From NCBI RefSeq assembly GCF_900070365.1, contig NZ_LN850107.1:6200001-6264000 (forward strand): DNA of 64,000 nt. Reading direction: 5' to 3'. The translations under genes were made by a program, and so were the position numbers. Each line of letters starts with the position of its first letter. Positions within the stretch are counted from its first letter, which is position 1. This document shows positions 35,553 through 44,843 of the stretch, one piece after another. The notes under the pieces were generated by a model that saw nothing but the letters and a program-made list of their open reading frames with translations, was not told the DNA's origin and searched no databases. The stretch is from Alloactinosynnema sp. L-07 (GTDB taxonomy: Bacteria > Actinomycetota > Actinomycetes > Mycobacteriales > Pseudonocardiaceae).

Positions 35553-36188
35553 GTGACCAACGACTTGTTCGCCGACGCCATTACCAGCGAGGAAGAGCTC
35601 CGCGCGATCTATGAGCCGCCCGCGCCGCTCGCCCAGCGCAAGGAGATCCAGTCGATCGATGAGATGGCTCGCGCGCTGATCGCGTGTTCGCCGTTGGTGT
35701 TCCTGGCCAGTGCCGACGCCGACGGACGCTGTGACGTCACGCCGCGCGGTGGGCCCGCTGGGTTCGTGTCCGTGCTGGAAGACGGCACGATCGTGATTCC
35801 CGACGCCACCGGCAACCGGCGGATCGACACCCTGCGCAACGTCGTGCGGACCGGGCGGATCGGGCTGATCTTCGTCATTCCGGGGCGTGGTCAGTCGCTG
35901 CGGGTCAACGGTCGGGCGTGTGTATCGGCGAGTAAGGATCTACTTGAGCGGGTAACTCACGTGGGCAAGGCGCCGCGGTCGGCGTTGGTGGTCGAGGCGG
36001 ACGAGGTGTACGCGCACTGCCCCAAGGCGTTCGTGCGGTCTGGGGTGTGGAAGCCGGAGACCTGGTTGCCCTCCGACGCGCAGCCGCATCCGGCGAAAGT
36101 CAGCCACGCGCACATCGGCGACCCGTCGATCAGCGTCGAGCAGATCGAGCAGGACCAGCGCGACAGCCTGCTGTACCGGCTCGCTTAG
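35553..36188 (+). CDS. Pyridoxamine 5'-phosphate oxidase-like FMN protein (MSMEG_1061 type)
   Basis: A 211-residue flavoprotein from GTG 35553. The PPOX split-barrel is seen in FLASADADGRCDVTPRGGPAGFV, LRNVVRTGRIGLIFVIPG and LRVNGRA, and the C-terminal VYAHCPKAFVRSGVWKPETW is typical of the MSMEG_1061 subgroup. Probably an FMN- or F420-dependent reductase; substrate unknown. The stop overlaps the convergent kinase stop by 4 bp. Confidence 0.85.
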   Translation: MTNDLFADAITSEEELRAIYEPPAPLAQRKEIQSIDEMARALIACSPLVFLASADADGRCDVTPRGGPAGFVSVLEDGTIVIPDATGNRRIDTLRNVVRTGRIGLIFVIPGRGQSLRVNGRACVSASKDLLERVTHVGKAPRSALVVEADEVYAHCPKAFVRSGVWKPETWLPSDAQPHPAKVSHAHIGDPSISVEQIEQDQRDSLLYRLA

Positions 36189-37915
36189 GCCCGCCGCTTC
36201 GACCACGCGGTGGCCAGGACCAGTAGCGCCGCGCCGACGGCGCCGGCCACCGCGCACGCGACGCCGTAGGTGGCGACTGGTTCGCGGGCGGTCAGGGTCG
36301 AGACCAGCAGCCACACGCTGCCGCCGGTCAGCGCGCCCAGGACCGTGGCGCTCACCGGGGCCAGCGGGCGACGGTGGCCGCGCCGCAGGGTGCGCATGAT
36401 CGACTCCAGGTAGGCGATGCCGAAGAGGCCGAGCAACAGGCTGCCCGCGCCCATGACGCTGGCCAGGCGCTGCTCGGTCACCACGGTGAACCGTTGGACG
36501 GGGTCGTCGCCCGCTCGGACCGAGCCGGTGACCGCACCGCCGACCAGCCACCGCTGATACGACTCGGGGTCGACGTTGGCCGCGAAGGAGCCGTCGGCCG
36601 CCTTGTTGATGTCGGCGAGCTTGATCTGCCTGCCGCCCAAGGGGATGCCCGCCGCGTCGAGCTCGAAGGTGAGGTCGCCGTTGATCGCGGACCCGGTGAT
36701 CGGGAAGTCCTCGCTCAGAGTGAGCCGCACCTGTCCTGGGGTGGACTGGTCGTCGACCTTCAGGCTCAGTCCCTGGGAGGGGTGGTCGATCGTTTTGGGC
36801 GCGAGGAACGGCAGGATCGCCAGGACGATCACGGCGACCGCGCCCGCGAGCCCCGGCCACAGCGGCGACGGGCCCTCGCGGCCCATCAGCTCGCTGGCGG
36901 GGCGCAGGCGCCTGCCGCGCAGGTCGGACAGGTCGATCGAGCGGGTCGGCTCGTGCACCGTGCCGCGCACCGGCGGGGTGATCATCGTCGGCGCGTCGGG
37001 CTGGCGGTGCAGCTGCTGGGTGATGCTGCCCATCACCCGCGGGCCCAGGTGCACGGGGACCTGCGAGCGTTCCAGCCAGCCGGAGCCGAACACCGCCGTC
37101 GCCGCGGCGCTGAGGTCCACGGCGAACGCCTCGGCGTCGCGGTAGCGGTGCAGCGGGTCACGGGCCAGGCTGTGCATGACCACGGTGGCCAGCGGCTCTG
37201 GCACCCTGGGCAGCGGCTGCGGGTCGTTGAAGATGCGCTGGCGCATCATGCTGACCGCGCCGCGCGTGCGGTCGTATGGCAGTTCGCCGCAGAGCAGTTC
37301 GTAGAGGACCGTGCCCGCCGCGTAGACGTCGGCGGCGGGGGACAGCGCGTTGCCCATGGCCTGCTCGGGCGCGATGTACGCGGGGGTGCCGAGCACCTCG
37401 CCCGCGTGCGTGACCATCGTGGCGCCCTCGCTGACCACCTGGGCGATGCCGAAGTCGGCCACCTTGACCACGCCCGCCGACGTGAACAGCAGGTTCTTCG
37501 GCTTGACGTCGAGGTGCAGCACCCCGGCCGCGTGCGCTGCGTGCAGGCCGCCCAGCATGGCCAGGGTGATCGCGCACGACTGCTCACCGGTCAGGCCCGC
37601 GCCGTGGAAGCGGCTGTAGACCGTGCCGCCGTCGAGCTTCTCCATCACCAGCAGGTTGTCGTGTCCGGTTTGGACATAGTCGTAGACCGGGACGATGTGC
37701 GGGTGGTCCAGGCTGGCCAGCACCCGCGCCTCCCGGTCGAACCGGGCGTTGACGTCCGGGTCGCCGATCAGGTCGGCCGGGAGCTGCTTGATCGCCACCT
37801 GCCTGCCCAGGGAGCGGTGCACGCCCTCGTACACCACGCCCATCCCACCGGAACCGATCTTGTTGCCGATGGCGTACTGCGGGAGCGCGGAGGCCAGCCC
37901 GGCGGGCGCGGTCAT
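36185..37915 (-). CDS. Membrane serine/threonine protein kinase
   Basis: A 576-residue Hanks-type kinase. The glycine loop is GSGGMGVVYEG (21-31), the ATP lysine K43, the catalytic loop HLDVKPKN (134-141), DFG at 154-156 and the APEQAMG segment. The loop has HLD where most bacterial kinases have HRD, so activation may not need activation-loop phosphorylation in the usual way. A helix (PGLAGAVAVIVLAILPFLA) anchors the kinase near residue 355. An extracytoplasmic region and about three more helices follow, so the C-terminus is membrane-embedded rather than PASTA-type. ATGA overlap with the upstream membrane protein. Confidence 0.9.
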   Translation of the reverse strand: MTAPAGLASALPQYAIGNKIGSGGMGVVYEGVHRSLGRQVAIKQLPADLIGDPDVNARFDREARVLASLDHPHIVPVYDYVQTGHDNLLVMEKLDGGTVYSRFHGAGLTGEQSCAITLAMLGGLHAAHAAGVLHLDVKPKNLLFTSAGVVKVADFGIAQVVSEGATMVTHAGEVLGTPAYIAPEQAMGNALSPAADVYAAGTVLYELLCGELPYDRTRGAVSMMRQRIFNDPQPLPRVPEPLATVVMHSLARDPLHRYRDAEAFAVDLSAAATAVFGSGWLERSQVPVHLGPRVMGSITQQLHRQPDAPTMITPPVRGTVHEPTRSIDLSDLRGRRLRPASELMGREGPSPLWPGLAGAVAVIVLAILPFLAPKTIDHPSQGLSLKVDDQSTPGQVRLTLSEDFPITGSAINGDLTFELDAAGIPLGGRQIKLADINKAADGSFAANVDPESYQRWLVGGAVTGSVRAGDDPVQRFTVVTEQRLASVMGAGSLLLGLFGIAYLESIMRTLRRGHRRPLAPVSATVLGALTGGSVWLLVSTLTAREPVATYGVACAVAGAVGAALLVLATAWSKRRA

Positions 37916-38748
37916 TCAGGCCACCTCTTGGTGGTGTCGGGGGTCTTGCCAGGGTCGACGAACATCGTGTTCAGGTCCATCGTGGTGTTGTCGCCCACCT
38001 GCTGCTCGGCGGGAGCGGCGTCGGGGACCGGGTGCGGGGTCAGGAAGCCCAGGACCATGGCGATCGCGGCCGCGCCGAGCACGATCGGGATCTCGACCTC
38101 GACCTCGGGCGGCACCAGGCGCAGCACCGACAGCGTCACGACCGCGACCAGCCCGGTGCCGATCCCGGCGGGCAGGAAGCGCAGCGCGCGGCGGAACCGG
38201 TTGGGGGACAGGCGGTGCCTGGCCAGCGCGACCAGGGCGGTGGCCCAGGTCAGCGCGGTCAGCACGAGCATGGCCAGGCCGAACACGCCGTAGACCGACC
38301 AGAACGAGCCCTTGACGTCGGCCACCGTCTCCACGCCGCCCAGGACGTTGCGCTCCTCGTCGAGCAGCGTGACGGACGTGGGCAGCAGGCCGATCGCCTG
38401 GCCTTTGAGGTCGCGGACGTCAAGCGGGAACGTCCGGCTGGTGCGCCCGCGCGCGGGCACCTCGAAGGGCAGGGTGGTGTCGTAGGCGAAGAACGTCAGC
38501 GCCAGCGCGACGCCGGAGACGCGGACCAGGCGGACCTTCTGGGCCTTGGACCCGGGGTTGGTCGCGGTGATGGTCAACTCGGCGGTCTTGGCCGGATCAA
38601 GCTCGACGGTACGGCCGGTGATGTCCCGACCGTCGAGGGTGACCGTGACTCTGAGCGGGTCGTCACCGTCCTGCGCGACAGCAGGTGACGCGCCGAGGAG
38701 GAGCGCTGCCGTCACGAGGGCAACCGCGGCGGCGATAAGACGTCCCAT
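37912..38748 (-). CDS. Secretory-pathway membrane protein coupled to the kinase
   Basis: A 278-residue protein. A signal peptide (MGRLIAAAVALVTAALLLG...AVA) leads to a beta-sandwich-like outer domain (residues ~28-135), then about four membrane helices and a cytoplasmic tail with several Thr residues (NTTMDLNTMFVDPGKTPDTTKR). The gene precedes the kinase gene and overlaps it in an ATGA, which suggests a two-protein sensor unit. The Thr-rich tail could be a kinase substrate (inference). Confidence 0.75.
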   Translation of the reverse strand: MGRLIAAAVALVTAALLLGASPAVAQDGDDPLRVTVTLDGRDITGRTVELDPAKTAELTITATNPGSKAQKVRLVRVSGVALALTFFAYDTTLPFEVPARGRTSRTFPLDVRDLKGQAIGLLPTSVTLLDEERNVLGGVETVADVKGSFWSVYGVFGLAMLVLTALTWATALVALARHRLSPNRFRRALRFLPAGIGTGLVAVVTLSVLRLVPPEVEVEIPIVLGAAAIAMVLGFLTPHPVPDAAPAEQQVGDNTTMDLNTMFVDPGKTPDTTKRWPE

Positions 38749-38843
38749 GGGACAACCCCTAGTTGAGCTGGGCCCGATTGAGGCGGAATGCTACAGCGAG
38801 TCGATGACTGGCAAGAGCGTTCCATCGGACGAGGGAAGTAACC

Positions 38844-39764
38844 GTGCGCACAGTTAGACGCGTTGTAAGCATCGTCGTTGCGGCGGTCTTCGTGATGCTC
38901 GGACTCCTGCCGGTCACTCAGGCATCCGCGCAGACGACGTCCCAGCCCGCGCCGAGCGTCGGGATCAAGCCGAACACCGGCCCGGCGGGCAGTACGTTCA
39001 CCGCGTTTTGGTCGAACGCGCCCTGCCGTGACGTGCGGATCTTGTGGGCGGGGACGACACAGATCGGTGCGGCGGTCGCCATCTCCGGGTCCGCGACGGC
39101 GACGGTGCCGAGCACCGCCAAGCCGGGCAGCTACACCGTGGCGTTCTCGTGCTCGGGCAAGACGACGTTCGGTACGGAGACCTTCCGGATCCCGGCCCCG
39201 CCGACCACGACGACCACGCCGCCGCCGGTCGTCACCACGACGACGACCCGGCCGCCGGTCGTCACCACGACCACCACCCGGCCGCCGGTCACCACCACGA
39301 CGACTCGCCGTCCACCCACGACCACGACTACCCCGCCCGGGGTCACCACGACCACCGACGGCACCCCGCCGTCGACCACGGACACCCCGCCGACCGACAC
39401 CGCTCCGCCGATCACCGATGTGCCTGAGCCCAAGCGTGACCTCGTGTTCGACCGGGACGCGATCCAGCCCGGCGACTCCGTGGAGGCGACCGGCAAGGGC
39501 TGCACCCCCGGCAGCTCCGTCGAGCTGGTCTCCGGCGGGCAGCGGGTCGGCTCGACCACCGCCGACAGCCAGGGCCAGTTCCGCACCAAGATCCAGTTCA
39601 GCAAGATCGAGCCGGGTCGGCACCTGGTCGCCGCGGACTGCGGCATCCTGCTGACCGGCACCGTCGACCAGCTGGTCACCAGCTCCACCGGCGGGAGTTC
39701 GAGCACGCTCGTCGTCCTCGTCTTCTTCGTGTTGGCCGGCGCCGCGCTGATCCGGTTCACATAG
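38844..39764 (+). CDS. Secreted Thr/Pro-rich surface protein
   Basis: A 306-residue protein from GTG 38844. Signal peptide, then an Ig-like beta domain with two cysteines (APCRDVRILW, AFSCSGKTTF), a 75-residue Thr/Pro linker built from PPVVTTTTTR-type repeats (positions ~39190-39420), a second beta domain with two cysteines (GKGCTPGSSVELV, AADCGILL), and a C-terminal membrane helix. The Thr/Pro linker is a probable O-mannosylation region. Function unknown; likely cell-surface adhesion or structure. Confidence 0.75.
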   Translation: MRTVRRVVSIVVAAVFVMLGLLPVTQASAQTTSQPAPSVGIKPNTGPAGSTFTAFWSNAPCRDVRILWAGTTQIGAAVAISGSATATVPSTAKPGSYTVAFSCSGKTTFGTETFRIPAPPTTTTTPPPVVTTTTTRPPVVTTTTTRPPVTTTTTRRPPTTTTTPPGVTTTTDGTPPSTTDTPPTDTAPPITDVPEPKRDLVFDRDAIQPGDSVEATGKGCTPGSSVELVSGGQRVGSTTADSQGQFRTKIQFSKIEPGRHLVAADCGILLTGTVDQLVTSSTGGSSSTLVVLVFFVLAGAALIRFT

Positions 39765-40713
39765 CCCGGAAGGCCGCCTCGGGCAGGGTGAGCCGCTGAG
39801 CGATGTCGCCGAACCGGCGGCGGACCTCGGCGGCCACCTCCTCAGCCGAGCCGACGACGGCGAACGCGGCCAGGACATCGGCGCTGATCAAGGCGGGCAT
39901 CTCGGCCCACTTGCCGCGGCGGGACAGCGCGTGCAGCTCGTCCTGCAGGTCGCCCCAGCCGTGCAGGTCGAGCACGGCCCGGTAGGCCGGGGTCGAGCCG
40001 TAGAAGGAGATCTTCTCCTTGACGTCGGCGAGTTCGGCGGGCGTCGTCGCGACGAACGGCGGGACGCTGAGGTCGAAGCCCGCCAGGTCCTTGCCCGCCT
40101 TCGCCCGGCCGCGCTCCACCGCGGGCAGGGCCACTTCCCGCAGGTAGCGCTCGGTAATGAAGCTGTGGCAGAGCAGCCCGTCGGCCACCTCCCCGGCCAC
40201 CTCGGTCATCCGGGGTCCGACGGCGGCGACGTAGATCTTGGGGTTGCCGTGCGGGTTGGGGCCCGGGTCGAAGAACGGCGTCATCAGCGTGTGCTTGTAG
40301 AACTCGCCGCGGAAGGCGAGGCGGTCGCCGGTCTCCCAGGCCCGCCAGATCGCCCGGACCGCCAGCACGAACTCCCGCATCCGCGCGGCCGGGCTCGACC
40401 ACGGCATGCTGAACCGCTTGGTGATGTGCGGCTCGATCTGTGAGCCGAGGCCGAGCCGGAACCGGCCTGCGCTGAGCCGCTGCACGTCGTTGGCCTGCGT
40501 CGCCACCGTCATCGGGTTGCGGGCGAACGCCACGGCGATGGCGGTGATCAGCTCGATCCGCTCGGTGCGGTCGGCGGCCACGGCCATGGCCAGGAACGGA
40601 TCGAGTTTGGTCTCGGCGACCCACGCGCCGTCGAAGCCCGCGCGCTCGGCGTCGGCGATCGCGTCGGCGGCCTCGGACACGGTCTCGGCGTACCCGCCGG
40701 AGTCGACCTTCAC
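39757..40713 (-). CDS. LLM-class F420-dependent oxidoreductase
   Basis: A 318-residue luciferase-like TIM-barrel enzyme. ERAGFDGAWVAETKLDP, AVAFARNPMTVATQANDVQRLSAGRFRLGLG and PKIYVAAVGPRMTEVAGEVADGLL are the family landmarks (the TIGR03617-like F420 group of mycobacteria). GTG 40713 begins the LVKVDSGGY segment; the frame runs open to 40866 but that part includes the hairpin at 40738-40789. Substrate unknown. Confidence 0.88.
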   Translation of the reverse strand: MKVDSGGYAETVSEAADAIADAERAGFDGAWVAETKLDPFLAMAVAADRTERIELITAIAVAFARNPMTVATQANDVQRLSAGRFRLGLGSQIEPHITKRFSMPWSSPAARMREFVLAVRAIWRAWETGDRLAFRGEFYKHTLMTPFFDPGPNPHGNPKIYVAAVGPRMTEVAGEVADGLLCHSFITERYLREVALPAVERGRAKAGKDLAGFDLSVPPFVATTPAELADVKEKISFYGSTPAYRAVLDLHGWGDLQDELHALSRRGKWAEMPALISADVLAAFAVVGSAEEVAAEVRRRFGDIAQRLTLPEAAFRAM

Positions 40714-40737
40714 CAGCCGAAGGTACCCAATGAAACG

Positions 40738-40789
40738 CCCTCCGCCCCAGGCCGAGCCGGGTGCGGCCGGCTGGGCCTGGGGCGGAGGG
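40738..40789. repeat. Strong 16-bp inverted repeat between divergent genes
   Basis: CCCTCCGCCCCAGGCC and GGCCTGGGGCGGAGGG are exact complements around a 20-base loop that itself can fold (GCCGGGTGCGGC-like). It sits 25 bp before the LLM start and 86 bp before the LysR start, where a terminator would not be expected. Confidence 0.7.
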
Positions 40790-40874
40790 ATCGAGCAGCA
40801 GGGATGAAGTTGTGTCCGAAGAATGACCCAGACCAGTAGCCGACTCTCATCCGATCCGGGTATCAATTGTCCTT

Positions 40875-41873
40875 ATGGCCGAACTTGAGATCCGCCACCT
40901 TCGCGCGATCTGCTCCATCGCCGACGAGGGCAGCGTTTCGCGCGCGGCCATCCGGCTCGGCGTGACCCAGCCCGCGCTGACCGCCCAGCTGCGCTCCATC
41001 GAGCGGCTGATCGGCGGCGAGCTGTTCCGCCGATCGCCCAACGGCAGCGTGCCGACCGAGCTGGGCCGCAGCGTGATCCGGTCCGCCCGGGTCGTGCTGG
41101 AGGACATGACCGCGCTGCTCGCGACCGCGCGCAATCACGTACGTCAGCCGGGTGAGGTGCCGCTGGTCGTCGCCGCCACGCCGATGCTGTTCATCGGCGC
41201 CATGATCGGCGAGCTGCGGGCGTGGTTCCGGGCCGAGCTGCGCACCGAGATCGACTCGTCGGCCCCGGTGCTGCTCGACCTGGTCGCGGCCAAGCAGGCC
41301 GACCTCGCGGTGTTCGAACGGTTCGAGGGCATGGAGAACCGGCAGCTCAGCGAGGTCGAGGTGCGCACGATCGTCGACGAGCCGCAGTTCGTCGCGCTCA
41401 GCGAGAACAATCCGCTGGCCGAGCAGGACGAGGTCGACCTCGCCGACCTGGCCGACTTCGACTGGGTGGCGCCGCCGCCCGACCAGGACCCGATGCGGCT
41501 GCGGTTCCGCGCGATCTGCGAGGCCATGGGCTTCACCCCGCGCATCACCCACCACGTCACCGAGGGGCGCGCGGCCATGGCGCTGGCCGCGGCGGGCGCG
41601 GTGTGCCTGGCCCAGCCCGCGTCGCTGGGCGGCCCCGGGTTCGTCATCCGGCCCCTGCGCGGGTCGGAGCTGTCGGCGCCGATCGTCTTGGTGATCCGGC
41701 TCGACGGAATGTTCGCCGCGCGCAGGCAGGAGCTCTTCGCCTGCGTGGCACACGCGTATCGCTTCATCGTCGACCGCAACCCGACCTACGCGAAGTGGTG
41801 GGAGCACCACCCGGAGGCCCACGCCGACCTCGACGCCGCGCTCGCGCTACCCCGGCCGAGCAGGCCCATTTAG
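40875..41873 (+). CDS. LysR family transcriptional regulator
   Basis: A 332-residue regulator. The N-terminal wHTH is clear (EIRHLRAICSIADEGSVSRAAIRLGVTQPALTAQLRSIE), followed by a type 2 periplasmic-binding effector domain. Divergent from the LLM oxidoreductase gene, its likely target. The stop overlaps the convergent membrane gene by 4 bp. Confidence 0.92.
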   Translation: MAELEIRHLRAICSIADEGSVSRAAIRLGVTQPALTAQLRSIERLIGGELFRRSPNGSVPTELGRSVIRSARVVLEDMTALLATARNHVRQPGEVPLVVAATPMLFIGAMIGELRAWFRAELRTEIDSSAPVLLDLVAAKQADLAVFERFEGMENRQLSEVEVRTIVDEPQFVALSENNPLAEQDEVDLADLADFDWVAPPPDQDPMRLRFRAICEAMGFTPRITHHVTEGRAAMALAAAGAVCLAQPASLGGPGFVIRPLRGSELSAPIVLVIRLDGMFAARRQELFACVAHAYRFIVDRNPTYAKWWEHHPEAHADLDAALALPRPSRPI

Positions 41874-42826
41874 CGGCGCAACAGAAATGGGAGCCGCTCG
41901 CCGAGGAACGCGCGCGGGAACTCGTCGCGCAGCCGCCAGAGGCCCGCGTCGATGACGAAGTGGGCCATGGTGAGCCCGAGGTAGGCGCCGAAGATCAGGC
42001 TGCCGGGGAAGGTCGCTCCGCGGTAGCTGGCCGCGATGTGCAGCAGCACGCCGACGAGCAGGGCGACGTTGAGGAGCATGGCCAGGCTGACCAGCCTGGC
42101 GCGTGCGACAAGGGCGACGATGACCAGGTATTGGTAGCCGTGGGCCAGGATCAGGCCGGTCAGGGCGAGGAACGGCGAGCTGAAGACGAAGACCGGCAGG
42201 AAGAACAGCACCGCCGCCGCGTAGACCGCGAGGAACTGCCACGGTCGGCTCTCCCGGCGGGCCACCGCGACGAGTCCGATCACCGCCGCGCCGACGAACG
42301 CCGCGCCCGCGACCGGGAACAGCACCCGCAGGTCGATCACCTCGGGCAACGCCAGCAGTGCCGGGTGCGCGAGGATGCCGACGATGCCCGCGACCCCGGC
42401 CGCCGTGATCGCGGCGCGTTCGACCTGGCGCAGCGGCCCGGCGCCGTGAGCTGAGGCGGCCAGCGCGGCCATGCCGAGGTTCTGTTTCTGGAAGTGGAAG
42501 AACTGCCAGGCGAAGAAGAGCATCAGCGGCACCGTGAGCCGCTCCAGCGGCAGCACGCTCACCACGAGCGCGGTCCCGAGGACCAAGGCGACTGGCGCGA
42601 TGAAGTACCGGCCAGGCCTGGTCGACATGTGTCCGCGTACCTCGCGGTCGGTGTAGAACCACGCGGTCGCGCCGACGTGGGTCGAGGAACCGATGAAGAT
42701 CAGCCACCGCAGCGCGGGACCGGGCGCCTGGCCCGCGTCCGGCGCCAGCGCCATGGCCAGCGCGAACGCGCCGACGGTGAGCCCGAGGGTCCCGCCGAGC
42801 CAAAGTCCGCGCAGGTCCCGGCTCAC
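41870..42826 (-). CDS. Polytopic membrane protein of unknown function
   Basis: A 318-residue protein with about nine transmembrane helices from GTG 42826, which overlaps the stop of the small upstream gene (GTGA). Histidines within helices (FFAWQFFHFQKQNLG, ILAHGYQYLVI, LTMAHFVIDAG) resemble those in membrane-bound haem or metal enzymes, but I do not recognise the family. The frame is open to 42955, but that part is the other gene. Confidence 0.7.
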   Translation of the reverse strand: MSRDLRGLWLGGTLGLTVGAFALAMALAPDAGQAPGPALRWLIFIGSSTHVGATAWFYTDREVRGHMSTRPGRYFIAPVALVLGTALVVSVLPLERLTVPLMLFFAWQFFHFQKQNLGMAALAASAHGAGPLRQVERAAITAAGVAGIVGILAHPALLALPEVIDLRVLFPVAGAAFVGAAVIGLVAVARRESRPWQFLAVYAAAVLFFLPVFVFSSPFLALTGLILAHGYQYLVIVALVARARLVSLAMLLNVALLVGVLLHIAASYRGATFPGSLIFGAYLGLTMAHFVIDAGLWRLRDEFPRAFLGERLPFLLRR

Positions 42827-42987
42827 GCGCAGTTGGCGGGCGACATCATGCTGCCCAGTCCGTCCACACGGTCGACCTGGTTGAGCAACTCGGCGCCGCC
42901 TGCCACCACGAAGACGGCGATGCCGAGAACGATCAAGACCGTCAATACGATGCACACCACGTTGACGACCTTGCGTGTTGTCTCCAT
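42823..42987 (-). CDS. 54-residue single-pass membrane protein
   Basis: ATG 42987 has GGGGAGGAAAC just upstream. One helix (VVCIVLTVLIVLGIAVFVVAGG) is followed by a short polar tail ending in a cysteine (SPANCA). Translationally coupled to the polytopic membrane protein by a GTGA overlap, which suggests a shared complex. Confidence 0.7.
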   Translation of the reverse strand: METTRKVVNVVCIVLTVLIVLGIAVFVVAGGAELLNQVDRVDGLGSMMSPANCA

Positions 42988-43042
42988 GCGTTTCCTCCCC
43001 AGGTGATCACCTCGTAGGACGGGTGATCACCCGGGAGGTTGC

Positions 43043-43498
43043 CTACTTCTTGTGCGGCTTGAGCGTCCAGAGCACGGTGACCTCGGCGGTGGTCACGCCC
43101 TCGGCGTTACGGACGGCGACCTCCACGGCGAACTCGGGCCGCGCACCGGCGTCGAGTTCGGCGATCACGTCGGCCGCGGGCCTGCTGAGCGTGGCCTCGG
43201 CGGTCAGCGGGCCCGCCGACACCTTGCGGTAGCGGATCTCGCTGCTCACCACCAGCGGCGTCGCCCGGCCGAGCAGCTCCGCGAACGAGGCGATGCCGAC
43301 CGCGCCGGACGCGGTCTCGGCCAGGCCGAAGATCTGCGCGGCGTGCGGACCGCCGATGTGGTTGTGCAGGCGGTCGTCGTCGGGCAGGGCGGCGACGACG
43401 CGCTCGGCGGCGACCTCCGGGAACTCGATGCCCATCGTGGCGACCCAGGGGACGGTCTTCTTCATCGTGTCGGCGACCCAGCCGTAGTCCTCGCTCAT
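43043..43498 (-). CDS. Hotdog-fold thioesterase-like protein (DUF4442/PaaI type)
   Basis: A 151-residue protein from ATG 43498. The hotdog helix reads GGPHAAQIFGLAETASG, and the strands SEIRYRKVSAGPLTAEATL and VEVAVRNAEGVTTAEVTVLWTL follow. Family members hydrolyse acyl-CoA thioesters; substrate unknown. Divergent from glyA. Confidence 0.8.
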   Translation of the reverse strand: MSEDYGWVADTMKKTVPWVATMGIEFPEVAAERVVAALPDDDRLHNHIGGPHAAQIFGLAETASGAVGIASFAELLGRATPLVVSSEIRYRKVSAGPLTAEATLSRPAADVIAELDAGARPEFAVEVAVRNAEGVTTAEVTVLWTLKPHKK

Positions 43499-43553
43499 AA
43501 GCCGCATATTACTCGTCAGTAACTTCTCTCGCCAGGGGCGATAGGATCGGCCT

Positions 43554-44810
43554 ATGTCGCATGAGCCCGCGCTGTCGCACCTTGCCGCCGCCGACCCCGC
43601 CATCGCCGACCTGATCGAGGGCGAGGCCCGCCGCCAGTTCGAGAAGATCCGCCTCATCGCGTCGGAGAACTACGTCTCCACCGCGGTCCTCGAGGCGACC
43701 GGGACCGTGCTGACGAACAAGTACTCCGAGGGTTACGCGGGCAAGCGCTACTACGAGGGCCAGCAGGTCATCGACCAGGTCGAGACCGTCGCCATCGAGC
43801 GAGCCAAGGCCGTCTTCGGCGTCGACCACGCCAACGTCCAGCCCTACTCCGGCTCGCCCGCCAACCTCGCCGTCTACATGGCGCTGGCCAACCCCGGCGA
43901 CACGGTCATGGGTATGGCGTTGCCTGCGGGCGGCCACCTGACCCACGGCTGGAGCGTGTCGGCCACCGGCAAGTGGTTCCGCGCGGTGCAGTACGGCGTG
44001 CGCAAGGACACCGGCCGCGTCGACCTCGACGAGGTCCGCGAGCTGGCACTGGCCGAGCGGCCGAAGCTGATCTTCTGCGGCGGCACCGCCATCCCGCGCA
44101 CCATCGACTTCCCGGCCTTCGCCGAGATCGCCCGCGAGGTCGGCGCGGTGCTCGTGGCCGACATCGCCCACATCGCGGGCCTGGTCGCGGGTGGGGCGCA
44201 CCCGTCGCCGGTCGGCCACGCCGAGATCATCTCCACCACCACGCACAAGACTCTGCGGGGCCCGCGCGGCGCGATGCTGATGTCGGACGCCAAGCACGCG
44301 AAGGCGCTGGACAAGGCCGTGTTCCCCGGTCTGCAGGGCGGCCCGCACAACCACACGACCGCGGCTATCGCGGTCGCCTTGGCCGAAGCGGCCAAGCCCG
44401 ACTTCCGTGACTACGCCGCCGCGATCGTCGCCAACGCGCGGGCGCTGGCCGATGCGCTGGTCGAGCGCGGCTTCGAGCTGGTGTCCGGCGGCACCGACAA
44501 CCACCTGATCCTGGTCGACCTGACCAACAAGGGCGTCGCGGGCAAGCCAGCGGCGCAGGCGCTCGACAAGGCGGGCATCGAGCTGAACTACAACACCGTC
44601 CCGTTCGACCCGCGCAAGCCGTTCGACCCGTCAGGCATCCGTTTGGGTACCGCGGCGATCACTACGCGTGGTCTCGGCGTCGAGCAGATGCCGCAGCTGG
44701 CCGCCTGGATGGATCGCGCGGTCAAGGCGACCGACGACGCTGAACTGGCCGCCGTGGCCGCTGAGGTGCGCGAACTGCTGGCGGACTACCCGATGCCCGG
44801 CTGGGCGTGA
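43554..44810 (+). CDS. glyA: Serine hydroxymethyltransferase
   Basis: A 418-residue PLP enzyme that interconverts serine and glycine and supplies one-carbon units to tetrahydrofolate. RLIASENYVSTAVLEATGTVLTNKYSEGY is the N-terminal signature. The PLP lysine is in STTTHKTLRGPRG near residue 227, and FPGLQGGPHNHTTAA follows. Length and motifs are normal. Many actinobacteria have two glyA copies; this one stands apart from the folate genes. Confidence 0.96.
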   Translation: MSHEPALSHLAAADPAIADLIEGEARRQFEKIRLIASENYVSTAVLEATGTVLTNKYSEGYAGKRYYEGQQVIDQVETVAIERAKAVFGVDHANVQPYSGSPANLAVYMALANPGDTVMGMALPAGGHLTHGWSVSATGKWFRAVQYGVRKDTGRVDLDEVRELALAERPKLIFCGGTAIPRTIDFPAFAEIAREVGAVLVADIAHIAGLVAGGAHPSPVGHAEIISTTTHKTLRGPRGAMLMSDAKHAKALDKAVFPGLQGGPHNHTTAAIAVALAEAAKPDFRDYAAAIVANARALADALVERGFELVSGGTDNHLILVDLTNKGVAGKPAAQALDKAGIELNYNTVPFDPRKPFDPSGIRLGTAAITTRGLGVEQMPQLAAWMDRAVKATDDAELAAVAAEVRELLADYPMPGWA

Positions 44811-44843
44811 TCGTGGGACCCGGGTCACACGAGAAATAAGTTG

